From positions 1,984,001 through 2,048,000 of the forward strand of contig OZ241880.1 of the NCBI GenBank assembly GCA_965203505.1: 64,000 nt of DNA. The letters run 5' to 3'. The notes under the pieces were generated by a model, which ran no database searches, was not told the DNA's origin, and saw only the letters and a list, made by a program, of their open reading frames with translations. The position numbers and the translations under genes were made by a program. Positions 24,563 through 32,736 of the stretch are shown here, in pieces. The stretch is from Bin127 sp965203505 (lineage in GTDB: Bacteria > Chloroflexota > Dehalococcoidia > Lucifugimonadales > Lucifugimonadaceae). Each line of letters opens with the position of its first letter. The first letter of the stretch is position 1.

Positions 24563-24893
24563 AATCAGGAACCATCTCTGGGACATACGAAACGCAGCGA
24601 ACTTGATAATCGACAACACCGCAGACATCACCTTCGAACAATACGAAGAGAATCAGCTGCTACGCTCCGCAGTTGAGCGCCAATTCGAAATCATCGGCGA
24701 AGCCACCAGAAGACTCGCCGACGACGATCAAACCATCGCCGAAAAAATCACCGGCTACCAGACAATCATCGGCCTAAGAAACCGAATAGCCCACGAATAC
24801 GACAACATCGCCAACCAAACAATCTGGAACATCACCCAAAATAACCTCCCAACCCTCCTAACCGAAGTCACCAACCTCCTCGAAAAGCCATAA
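24552..24893 (+). CDS. hepT: HepT-like HEPN ribonuclease toxin (DUF86)
   Basis: 113 residues with the all-helical HEPN fold and intact catalytic motif RNRIAHEY at 76-83, i.e. R-x4-H-x-Y, matching HepT toxins whose tyrosine is AMPylated by MntA. HEPN RNases of this type cut RNA or tRNA when released. Its ATG lies inside the end of the MNT-fusion gene (11-base overlap), the usual tight coupling of toxin and antitoxin. Similarity in spacing to the fused HEPN suggests the pair arose by duplication. Confidence 0.88.
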   Translation: MNIEIRNHLWDIRNAANLIIDNTADITFEQYEENQLLRSAVERQFEIIGEATRRLADDDQTIAEKITGYQTIIGLRNRIAHEYDNIANQTIWNITQNNLPTLLTEVTNLLEKP

Positions 24894-24930
24894 ACCCAAC
24901 GTCCTCTCATCCAGGATCCTCGTCCAAGAC

Positions 24931-25404
24931 ATGTTCAGCATCGATACAGAAATCTCTTTGATAGCATTGTTTATTTTCATCATAGGGCCTGCATTCGTTT
25001 TTGTTCAGTCCGTGAATACGATATTCAGACTAATGGTATTTCTTATTTTGCGGCGCGACACTTTTAAGGATACTAACCCAGATACTCCCCACAAACAGTA
25101 TGCTACTTACGTGTTCTATCCTATTGGTTTGGCTTTCGTTCTATGGTTGCTTGGTTGGCTGGACAAAACACCATACCAAGGTTTTGAACAAGACTACCTC
25201 TCTAGCATCCTTAAACCAAAATGGCTGCTGGAGTATTCTTTATTTGCATTCACATTAGGATTGACTGGTACTATATTTGGTCTCATTATGGGCTCATCCA
25301 TCTATTTATGGCGCCAAATCCCAATAATCAATCGTATATTCGCTCCTCCTTCTGACTCAAAATCTAAACAACTGTCTGATCGCAGGAACCGTAGACGGCC
25401 CTAA
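24931..25404 (+). CDS. Low-GC polytopic membrane protein
   Basis: 157 residues with three to four hydrophobic helices (SLIALFIFIIGPAFVFVQS, YVFYPIGLAFVLWLLGWLD, SLFAFTLGLTGTIFGLIMGS) and a basic C-terminus (SDRRNRRRP). Base composition is visibly AT-richer than neighbours, with T/A-ending codons, indicating transfer. No family recognised. It directly precedes a HEPN-domain gene on the same strand, and membrane protein plus HEPN is a combination seen in defence systems; a joint role is inference only. Confidence 0.6.
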   Translation: MFSIDTEISLIALFIFIIGPAFVFVQSVNTIFRLMVFLILRRDTFKDTNPDTPHKQYATYVFYPIGLAFVLWLLGWLDKTPYQGFEQDYLSSILKPKWLLEYSLFAFTLGLTGTIFGLIMGSSIYLWRQIPIINRIFAPPSDSKSKQLSDRRNRRRP

Positions 25405-25460
25405 AATCTGTCCTGTTAAGGCGATTATGCACTTTACACGCCACATAAGAGAGGAACTTC

Positions 25461-26324
25461 GTGACAATGTCACTGAACAAGGAGGACATATGGGCGGATC
25501 TAAGGTATGCCCTCGATGAATTGGAGAGACCGCTGCTCGATATCCACAGCCGCTTGACCGATGCAGCAGACTTGGATGCGCAATCTGAAGATGAGTTCTT
25601 GAACAGGCTTACGTCGATTGGAATGCTCTCCATAAAATATGGGATGGCAAAGACAAGGGCGGATGTGAGGAATGCTCACGAAGCAATTGAGAAAGGTCTG
25701 AAGGCGATTCTGATAGACGGCGGTATGCCAGAGAAGCAGGTTCGTTCTCACGGGCACGAACTAAACCAACTGTTAGAGGCTGTTCGACAGTCCAACCCGA
25801 CGGCGTTCGATGAACTAGAGCGATGTTTCGACAGCACCATACAGTACTTAGAAAGCGTCACAACCATCCGTCACAACACAAACATCGTTGACTATTTTCG
25901 GGAACATGGCAAAGCCAAAGTCTTTGAAGTTAGTAGGTACGAGAGCCTCGAGGGCCGTGACAACGAGAACTGGGGAATGATTGGCAGAGTCTATCGCGAG
26001 ATTATACGCGCGCTATTGTCGCTCATATTCGGCTGGCCCCCCAAAGACATAAACTCCCGTATCGAGGAAGAGGCAAGAAAAGCAATATTGGCGCAGAGCA
26101 AACTTGATCCGGCATGGGACGCAGCAGAGTGGTTAAATCGGGGACCGGTTCGCCCACGACTAGAAGTCATCGAAAACCTAAAGGACAACAAAGTGCTACG
26201 TGCTGCGGTGCGGAGGTGTGCAAGGGAATCTAAGGATAGCGGGATTCAGCATTGGGCTGAGCGGCTCAGGCGCGATCTCATCGCTGCAAGAAGAGAGATG
26301 CGAACTGAACACCGGGTTGGGTAG
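25461..26324 (+). CDS. HEPN-domain protein
   Basis: 287 residues (GTG 25461, with GAGG six to eight bases upstream; ATG 25467 possible). The region AHEAIEKGLKAILIDGG and HGHELNQLLEAVRQ matches the HEPN helical core (AHExxxKxLKA...HxHxL), and RHNTNIVDYFRE could supply R-x-x-x-N/H type residues. The C-terminal ~90 residues are helical and rich in Arg/Glu. HEPN proteins often act as RNases in abortive infection. Its partner may be the low-GC membrane protein upstream. Function is not established. Confidence 0.65.
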   Translation: MTMSLNKEDIWADLRYALDELERPLLDIHSRLTDAADLDAQSEDEFLNRLTSIGMLSIKYGMAKTRADVRNAHEAIEKGLKAILIDGGMPEKQVRSHGHELNQLLEAVRQSNPTAFDELERCFDSTIQYLESVTTIRHNTNIVDYFREHGKAKVFEVSRYESLEGRDNENWGMIGRVYREIIRALLSLIFGWPPKDINSRIEEEARKAILAQSKLDPAWDAAEWLNRGPVRPRLEVIENLKDNKVLRAAVRRCARESKDSGIQHWAERLRRDLIAARREMRTEHRVG

Positions 26325-26564
26325 ATACACCGCTAGGAACGGGCGATTATTGGCTCAAGCAGCTTGAAACACCGAAGATTGGTGTGTCGAATATATGACT
26401 TCTAATCTCAGGGCACCGCTAGGCATACTCATGCTCGTCAATCCCATCAAATCCCCAGTTCAGACAACGACCATCGGAAAAACCAACACCCATTAGTCCC
26501 ATCTTTCAAAATCATGGCAATCATAGGTCAAAAGCGTGCAACACCCAATCCTCAAATCCCCCTC

Positions 26565-27964
26565 TCAAACAGCCCTCACCAACCGCGCCCTTAGATACTC
26601 CATCGGACGATCCCCCTTCAACGAGTTGCAGTGCCCACAAAGCAGCTGCAAATTGTCCAGATGGTCAGTCCCGCCCTTCGACCTAGCAATGATGTGGTCC
26701 ACCGTCAGATGCTGCGGCAAGAAATGCATCCCACACCCGTTACAGTTCCCGCCCTGCGTCCCATAAAGCACCACCTTCGATTCGCTCAACGGCGGCTCCG
26801 GCTCACGATCCGTACGCTTCGGAATGTCGTTGCGCGCTATAGCCTGCACACCACCCATCAACCCAAGCTCATTCCGAGCCCGTTGCTCCACCAGTTTCAC
26901 CGCCAACGCCGACAAATCGATCCCGATCCATTGACGATCCAACCGCTCCGCCGCGATGCAAGTAGTCGCGCAACCGCAAAACGGGTCTAGCACCACGTCG
27001 CCGGATTGGAACTCGCTTCGATGATGCGTTCGAGTAGTCCAAGCGGTTTTTGCGTCGGATAGCCGAGACGTTCCTGTGCCTGCGATTGAACAGGTTTAAT
27101 GTCGTCCCATAAGTTGGCCGCAGGCACACCCGGCATTTCGTCAAGATATCTTTTCAACCGGATTCTGCCGTCTTTGGACTTTGGAAAATGGAGACGTCCT
27201 TCAGCGTCAAGCTGTTTCATCCTGTCCAAGGAGACCGACCATCCGTTGGAGTGCGGCTTGTATCCCTTGTAGTCGTATGTCAGATTTGGTCTTGGTTGAG
27301 GGCTCCGCAAATCTCTCGCGGCGTATCTTCGGTTGTTTTCATCAACATACCTGTAAGAGTTAGCGATGTATTCTTCCGAGTAGGGGGTGTGCTGAGTTTG
27401 AAAAGTGAATTGGTCACTCTTCGTGTAGAAAAGTAAGTTATCCCTGATCGAGCTGTAATTCCGCCGCGCGTCGTTGTGGCTGCTCGTGCGCTTCCAGGTG
27501 ATCTCGTTCCTGAAATTCCTGCGTCCAAACACCGCATCCATCAGCGCCTTCAGATAGTGCGACGCTGTACCGTCGCAATGCAGGTAGATGCTCCCGGTCG
27601 ACTTCAGAATCCGCCTCATCTCCAGCAGCCGCACCGCCATCATGATCAGATACGACTTCATCCCGCTCCCATGGCTGTGCTCACTCGCATCGATGATCTT
27701 GTACAGCGCCAGATCCGTCTCAGCGATCTCGTTGTGCCAAGCCTCATCCACATCCGTCAAATCCCAAGTGTCCTTGAACGCCGCACCCGCCGCCTTGCTC
27801 CCAATCGGCGCCGCATAGTCCCGGTTCGAGTTGAACGGCGGATCCAGATAGATCAGATCCACACACCCATCATTCATCCCCCGCATCACATCCAGATTGT
27901 CCCCCTCGAAAATCGTCCGATTAGGAACATTGCACGCCCCAGCTTGTTCAGTCTTGGCAACCAT
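26565..27964 (-). pseudogene. Frameshifted DNA methyltransferase-HNH fusion
   Basis: Two overlapping frames together make one gene. The upstream part (27964-26987) is a beta-class methyltransferase: FEGDNLDVM, DPPFNSNRDY, then LGYPTQKPLGLLERIIEAS and an early stop. The downstream part (26996-26565) resumes exactly where expected with VLDPFCGCATTC, WIGIDLS, and ends in an HNH domain (CNGCGMHFLPQ, TVDHIIARSKGG, CGHCNSLKG). Adding one G at the AATCCGG run near 27001 restores NPGDVVLDPFCGC and a 466-residue protein. So a single-base deletion, or a sequencing error, splits it. Intact, it would methylate DNA and possibly cut it through the HNH module. Confidence 0.85.
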
Positions 27965-28023
27965 ACTGCTAGGTTAACTTGGCGTTCCAACAACATTCGC
28001 ATCCTTTGGCAGTACCACCCACC

Positions 28024-28160
28024 GTCCGTCCCCTTTCGCCCAGCGAAAGGGGACGCGGAGCCCAAGAGACCGACACAAGAACGCAGGGGTATGCCCGGGG
28101 CGGTGCCGGGCCGGGTTTCCCCCGCTATGCGGGGGAAATGTCCGAAGGACAAAGGGGGCG
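28024..28160 (+). repeat. Family D plus family A composite
   Basis: CCCCTTTCGCCCAGCGAAAG hairpin and tail with GGGGTATGCCCGGGGCGG (28024-28112), then family A with loop GCTATGC (28113-28160). Confidence 0.85.
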
Positions 28161-28256
28161 CGAACGCTGGTGGTCCCCCCGCCACACCCCCAAACAACCA
28201 CCAACAAAAATCCCCCCAATCCCTGAATCCCCGCAATCCCCGGTTCAGACAACAAT

Positions 28257-28284
28257 TTGATTCCTGCAACATCTGTAGTATATT
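28257..28284 (+). promoter_or_regulatory. Possible promoter of a ~0.6-kb RNA
   Basis: TTGATT (28257-28262), 16 bases, TATATT (28279-28284), in a short AT-rich island directly upstream of a GC-rich non-coding stretch. Confidence 0.45.
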
Positions 28285-28579
28285 TAAAGACAGATCGACA
28301 TCTACACAGTGCTGCGCAGACGTGTGCAGACCCCGTCCCAAACGGCCACAGGGATCACGTGAGGAAACGAAGGCAAAGCGGCAAAGACAGCGCGTCAACC
28401 AAAGCGCCGAGTCGGACCGTCATCAGTTACTCCGGCGGCGTCCCTCATCGGATCGGAAATCCGGTGCAAGGTCGGGAGGGCCGTGCCGAAGCGTGGGAGG
28501 AAAAGTTCCCGGAGCGCGGCGCATAAGTCCTGCGTCGCAGAGCGAGCCAGCCGGCATCTGTCCCGCCCCCTTCGTCCCA

Positions 28580-28628
28580 GGGTTTCCCCCGCTGTGCGGG
28601 GGAAATGTCCGAAGGACAAAGGGGGCGC
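28580..28628 (+). repeat. Family A repeat
   Basis: GGGTTTCCCCCGCTGTGCGG then GGGAAATGTCCGAAGGAC and AAAGGGGGCGCG, inserted within the candidate long RNA. Confidence 0.85.
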
Positions 28629-28868
28629 GGGGATGCCGTGCCAAGGGCCGGGAGACCTGTACGTGGAGCCGACATAAACCTACTCCTGTCCGCCGCAGGA
28701 GGGAGGCTACAGCGCGAGTGAAGCCCGGGAAGAGCTGATCCAAGGAAGGCGGCGCAATCCGAACGGCGGCCCCAGTCGTCGAGCCGACTTCCATGCCCGC
28801 GGTCTGGCGACGCGAGCCGTGCTGGAAAACGGAAGCTAGCGGTTTGCAACACGCTCTGCGCAGCATCT

Positions 28869-28893
28869 GACCCCTCTCCGGGGTCGACTTTTT
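28869..28893 (+). terminator. Intrinsic terminator-like hairpin
   Basis: GACCCC (28869-28874), loop TCTCC, GGGGTC (28880-28885), then GACTTTTTC. Confidence 0.65.
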
Positions 28894-28993
28894 CGGCAAC
28901 CCGAAGAGGCGATGGAGAGGGAAGGAGCCGAGGTCCCGGCGCTGGGACCAAGGCTCGAGGCGAGGACCTGTCTTTACGGGACCGAAGACCCTG

Positions 28994-29027
28994 GCTGCCG
29001 GGCCATCCCCTGGGAAGGCCCGGCAGC
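28994..29027. other. Perfect 11-pair hairpin in non-coding DNA
   Basis: GCTGCCGGGCC and GGCCCGGCAGC flank the loop ATCCCCTGGGAA. It lies ~100 bases after the terminator of the candidate long RNA; no T-run follows on either strand. Confidence 0.55.
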
Positions 29028-29069
29028 AACCCCGAACAAACCACCGGGTGGGAGCGGAGATATAAACAT

Positions 29070-29194
29070 GTCCCCTTTCGGAACGAAAGGGGACGCGAGC
29101 GAGCGAAGCGAGATCGCAGGGGTATGCCCGGGGCGGTTGGGCGGCAGGGTTTCCCCCGCTCCGCGGGGGAAATGTCCGAAGGACAAAGGGGGCG
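29070..29194 (+). repeat. Family D plus family A composite
   Basis: CCCTTTCGGAACGAAAGGGG and tail GGGGTATGCCCGGGGCGG (to ~29145), followed by family A with loop GCTCCGC (29147-29194). Confidence 0.85.
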
Positions 29195-29336
29195 CGCAGC
29201 GACGCTCGCAGGGGGGGCCGCGGCGGAAGCGGGGCCACCAACCCCAAAAATCCTGCCCATCCTGTCCATCCATGCAATCCAAAACTGCTACCCTAATCAA
29301 AACCAACAAAACCCACCACCCCACCCCAACACCCCC

Positions 29337-30320
29337 ATGAAAAAAGCCCTCATCACCGACTACGTCTGGCCTAACATCGACGTCGAATCCGAAGTCCTCA
29401 GAGCCGGTGGCGTCGAACCCGTCGTCGCCCCTGACACCTCCGAAGCAACTCTCGCCGATCTCGCATCCGACGCCGACATAATCATGTTCTGCTTCGCGCA
29501 AGTCACCGGCAACGTTCTTAAATCAGCCGAAAAGTGCATGGTCGCTTCCCGTTACGGCATCGGCGTCGACAACATCGACATTCCGACCGCCACCGAACTC
29601 GGCATCGTAGTAACCAACGTCCCCGACTATTGCATGGACGAAGTCACCGACCACGCAATCGGCATGATCCTCGCCCTCAACCGCCGCCTCGGACAGCACG
29701 ACGCCCAAGTCAAGGCCGGTGGCTGGGCAAACGTGACCCTCGACCAACCCATGCACCGCACCCGCGGCGCCACACTCGGCATCCTCGGCTACGGCAGAAT
29801 CGGACGCTCCATCGCCGCAAAAGCAGCCAGCTTCGGAATGAACCTCATCGCCTACGACCCTCTGATCGAACCCGGCCAAAACATAGACGGAACCGAGATC
29901 ACCACGTTCGAAGACGTCCTGAAACGCTCACACTTCATCACCGTCCACACCCCCCTCACCCCCGAAACCGAAGGCATGATCGGCCCCGACCAACTCGCCA
30001 TGATGATGCCCGGCTCAATAATCGTCAACTGCGCCCGCGGCGGCATCATCCAAGAACAAGCCCTAGCCGACGCCCTCCACAGCGGACACCTAGCCGGTGC
30101 CGGCATCGACGTAGTAGAACCCGCACCCCCACCAAACGACCACCCCCTCCTCGGTGCACCCAACATCATCATCACCCCCCACACCGCCTTCTTCTCCCAA
30201 GCCTCCACCATCGAACTAGAACGCCGAACCGCCCAAGAAGCCCTCCGCGTCCTAAACGGCAACAAACCCCAAAACCTAATCAACCCCGACGTCCTGGGCA
30301 GGAGCCGAGTAGGGATCTAA
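29337..30320 (+). CDS. D-isomer 2-hydroxyacid dehydrogenase (phosphoglycerate dehydrogenase-like)
   Basis: 327 residues. NAD-binding motif TLGILGYGRIGRSIAAKA, the family arginine in NCARGGIIQEQAL, glutamate in GAGIDVVEPAP, and the catalytic histidine in ITPHTAFFS; the N-terminus MKKALITDYVWPNIDVE is typical of the branch related to D-3-phosphoglycerate dehydrogenase and CtBP-like enzymes, without an ACT domain. It likely reduces or oxidises a 2-keto/2-hydroxy acid; the substrate is unknown. The ATG at 29337 has no clear ribosome site; an upstream in-frame start at 29124 would translate repeat sequence and is rejected. A large repeat array follows immediately. Confidence 0.9.
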   Translation: MKKALITDYVWPNIDVESEVLRAGGVEPVVAPDTSEATLADLASDADIIMFCFAQVTGNVLKSAEKCMVASRYGIGVDNIDIPTATELGIVVTNVPDYCMDEVTDHAIGMILALNRRLGQHDAQVKAGGWANVTLDQPMHRTRGATLGILGYGRIGRSIAAKAASFGMNLIAYDPLIEPGQNIDGTEITTFEDVLKRSHFITVHTPLTPETEGMIGPDQLAMMMPGSIIVNCARGGIIQEQALADALHSGHLAGAGIDVVEPAPPPNDHPLLGAPNIIITPHTAFFSQASTIELERRTAQEALRVLNGNKPQNLINPDVLGRSRVGI

Positions 30321-30322
30321 CC

Positions 30323-31253
30323 ATGTCATTCTGAACGCAGCACCCCCACACCATGTCATTCTGAACGCAGCACACCCACAACATGTCATTCTGAACGCAG
30401 CGAAGCGAAGTGAAGAATCTCAACCAACCCCACTCAGATTCCTCTCTCCGCTCGGAATGACATCGCACCAACCCATAAAAATCACCAACGCAACAACCAT
30501 CCCAGCTATATGTCATTCTGAACGCAGCACCCCCACACCATGTCATTCTGAACGCAGCACCCCCACACCATGTCATTCTGAACGTAGCGACCCCAAACCA
30601 TGTCATTCTGAACGTAGCGAAGCGAAGTGAAGAATCTCAACCAACCCACTCAGATTCCTCGCTCCGCTCGGAATGACATCGCACCAACCCATGAAAATCA
30701 CCAACGCAACAACCATCACAGCTATAACGTAACAACCATCACAGCTATATGTCATTCTGAACGCAGCACACCCACAACATGTCATTCTGAACGCAGCGAA
30801 GCGAAGTGAAGAATCTCAACCAACCCACTCAGATTCCTCTCTTCGCTCGGAATGACATCGCACCAACCCATGAAAATCACCAACGCAACAACCGTCACAG
30901 CTATAACGCAACAACCGTCACAGCTATATGTCATTCTGAACGCAGCACCCCCACACCATGTCATTCTGAACGTAGCGACCCCAAACCATGTCATTCTGAA
31001 CGTAGCGAAGCGAAGTGAAGAATCTCAACCACCCCACCGAGATCCCTCGCTACGCTCGGAATGACATCGCACCAACCCATGAAAATCACCAACGCAACAA
31101 CCATCACAGCTATAACGTAACAACCATCACAGCGATATGTCATTCTGAACGTAGCAACCCCAAACCATGTCATTCTGAACGTAGCGAAGCGAAGTGAAGA
31201 ATCTCAACCAACCCCACCGAGATTCCTCGCTCCGCTCGGAATGACACCAACCC
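30323..31253 (+). repeat. Five-unit array of family E repeats carrying copies of the next gene's start
   Basis: Each unit has one to three tandem 30-base modules (ATGTCATTCTGAACGCAGC plus 11 bases), a full family E arm (TGTCATTCTGAACGTAGCGA...GAAGAATCTC), an inverted arm (GATTCCTCGCTCCGCTCGGA ATGACA), and in the first four units the segment CACCAACCCATGAAAATCAC CAACGCAACAACC. That last segment closely copies the start of the gene at 31278. The array fills the whole gap; no gene is seen in it. Confidence 0.9.
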
Positions 31254-31277
31254 ACAATCCCCAAAAACCACCAACCC

Positions 31278-32429
31278 ATGAAAATCACCAATGTAACCGC
31301 CATCCCCGCCTCCTCATCTCCCCGAGGCCAAGCCCGAAACTACATCTTCGTCAAGATCGAAACCGACGAAGGGATCACCGGTTGGGGCGAAGCCACCGCC
31401 GGACCACTAGCCGTCGCCACAATGGTCGACGAATTCGGCGAACTCCTCATCGGCAAAGACCCGCACCGCATCGAACAGCACTGGCAGACCCTCTACCACC
31501 ACTTCCACGTCCGAGGCGGCGTAGTCCAACTTTCCGCAATCTCCGGCATCGAAATCGCACTATGGGACATCAAAGGCCAAGCCCTCGGCGTCCCCGTCTA
31601 CGAACTCCTCGGCGGAAAGATGCGCGAAAAGATCTGGTGCTACGGACGCTGGGACGGCCTAACCCCCGAACTAGCCGTCGAAAACGCTCTCCGACACACC
31701 GAACAGGGCCTCACCGCACTCAAAGGCGACCCCTTCGACCACCGCGGACTCTTCATCCCCATCGAAGCTGAACGCATCGCCATCCAGAAACTCGAAGCGG
31801 TCCGAGAAGCCGTCGGTGACGACGTCGAACTCCTCGTCGAAGTCCACGGACGCCTCGCACCCGCCGACGCCATCCGCATCGGCAACGCCATGGAGCCATA
31901 CCGACCCTTCGTCTACGAAGAGCCCGTCCCGCCCCAAAACCTCGACGCCCTAGCCCGAGTCTCCGAGCAAGTCAATATCCCCCTCGCCACCGGCGAACGA
32001 CACCTCACCAAGTGGGACTACACCGAACTCCTCGCCCGTCAAATCGTGAAGATGATCCAGCCCGACATCGTCCAAGCCGGCGGCATCCTCGAACTCAAGA
32101 AGATCGCTGCGATGGCCGAAGCCCACTACGTCGGATTCCAGCCCCACAACCCATACGGCCCCTTCTGCACCATCGCATCCATCCACGTCGATGCCTGTAC
32201 GCCCAACTTCATGATCCAAGAAGGCGGCATCCACCCCTGGTTCCAAGACGCCACCATCGGCGACTTCCCAACCCAAAAAGACGGCTACCTCCCACTCCCA
32301 ACCGAACCCGGCCTAGGCGTAGCCATGAACGAAGACTGGCTCAAAGCCAACCCCTGGCGCAAAGACGCCGCCCCCTGGCGAGCCCCCGACGGCACCATAG
32401 CTTCATTGCAGGAAACGAATTGGTCCTAG
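31278..32429 (+). CDS. Enolase-superfamily dehydratase (galactonate dehydratase-like)
   Basis: Mandelate racemase/muconate lactonising enzyme family, 383 residues, dehydrating an acid sugar via an enolate. N-terminal capping domain starts MKITNVTAIPAS. In the barrel, metal-ligand strands are LLVEVHGR, FVYEEPV and LATGERH, and the catalytic histidine is in GFQPHNPYGP, the DgoD-type arrangement. The C-terminal PGLGVAMNEDWLKANPW is also typical. The substrate is probably a hexonate or related acid; the neighbours (amidohydrolase, aldo/keto reductase, DUF4432) fit carbohydrate catabolism. The array upstream carries imperfect duplicates of its first ~25 bases, so its promoter and start context are unusual. 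Confidence 0.92.
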   Translation: MKITNVTAIPASSSPRGQARNYIFVKIETDEGITGWGEATAGPLAVATMVDEFGELLIGKDPHRIEQHWQTLYHHFHVRGGVVQLSAISGIEIALWDIKGQALGVPVYELLGGKMREKIWCYGRWDGLTPELAVENALRHTEQGLTALKGDPFDHRGLFIPIEAERIAIQKLEAVREAVGDDVELLVEVHGRLAPADAIRIGNAMEPYRPFVYEEPVPPQNLDALARVSEQVNIPLATGERHLTKWDYTELLARQIVKMIQPDIVQAGGILELKKIAAMAEAHYVGFQPHNPYGPFCTIASIHVDACTPNFMIQEGGIHPWFQDATIGDFPTQKDGYLPLPTEPGLGVAMNEDWLKANPWRKDAAPWRAPDGTIASLQETNWS

Positions 32430-32448
32430 TTCCTGAAAGGACAACGCA

Positions 32449-32673
32449 ATGAGTGCAAAACGGATTCAGACGACAATCACCATAGACGACGAACTCTACG
32501 AAGAAGCTCGCCGAATCACAGGCATCGAACGTCTATCGCCTTTATTCGAAGAAGGACTTCGGGCCCTCATCCAAAGAGCGTCAGCGCGTCGGACGGCTGC
32601 CAGAGTTCGCAAGGACCCGGATTCGCGAGAAGAACGCCGTAGAAGGCTCTCAAGACAATCTGGCGATCAGTGA
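32449..32673 (+). CDS. VapB-type antitoxin, apparently orphan
   Basis: 74 residues starting MSAKRIQTTITIDDELYEEA, a ribbon-helix-helix-like N-terminus as in VapB/DUF2191 antitoxins, then a helix and an Arg-rich tail (RRTAARVRKDPDSREERRRR). AAAGGA lies eight bases before the ATG. A VapC PIN-domain toxin would be expected directly downstream but only 63 bases separate it from a convergent gene, so the toxin is absent. It may be a solitary regulator or a remnant. Confidence 0.7.
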   Translation: MSAKRIQTTITIDDELYEEARRITGIERLSPLFEEGLRALIQRASARRTAARVRKDPDSREERRRRLSRQSGDQ

Positions 32674-32736
32674 GGAAGTTGCTTGCGAATAATCAGTCCA
32701 ATTGAACTTTCGTGTTGATCAAGCACCTGACCATTT

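Larger units (their letters stand above)
28291..28893 (+). ncRNA. Candidate long structured non-coding RNA, unidentified
   Basis: From the promoter-like element at 28257 to a terminator at 28869-28893 lie ~600 GC-rich bases without a convincing protein gene on either strand; long open frames here are repeat- and GC-driven. It contains purine-rich unpaired-type runs (GGAGGAAAAG, GAAACGAAGGCAAAGCGGC), short self-complementary segments and an embedded family A repeat (28580-28628). A fragment GGAAATCCGGTGCAAGGTC is reminiscent of B12-riboswitch wording, but the full class pattern is missing. RNase P, tmRNA, SRP RNA and group II intron hallmarks were looked for and not found. Identity unknown. 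Confidence 0.35.

Noticed and set aside
26325..26564. Small gene in the 240-base gap
   Set aside because: No coding-like frame; a weak hairpin ACACC-GAAGATT-GGTGT and an AATCCCCAGTTCAGACAA motif are the only features.
27965..28260. Own promoter or gene upstream of the methyltransferase-HNH gene
   Set aside because: Only repeats D and A and a widespread AATCCCCGGTTCAGACAA-type motif are visible.
28291..28893. RNase P RNA, cobalamin riboswitch or group II intron
   Set aside because: Fragments such as GGAGGAAAAG and CCGGTGCAA are suggestive, but the full conserved blocks and their order are missing.
28291..29060. Protein-coding gene on the minus strand (frames of ~280 residues)
   Set aside because: The translations are Arg/Pro/Ser-rich, two frames are open at once, and they read through the same repeats; this is a GC-content effect.
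29124..29336. N-terminal extension of the 2-hydroxyacid dehydrogenase
   Set aside because: The upstream 71 codons are translated repeat D/A sequence; the family N-terminus MKKALITDY starts at 29337.
30323..31253. CRISPR array, because of regularly spaced 30-base repeats
   Set aside because: The 30-base modules are contiguous, the remaining segments are themselves repeated, there are no unique spacers and no cas genes.
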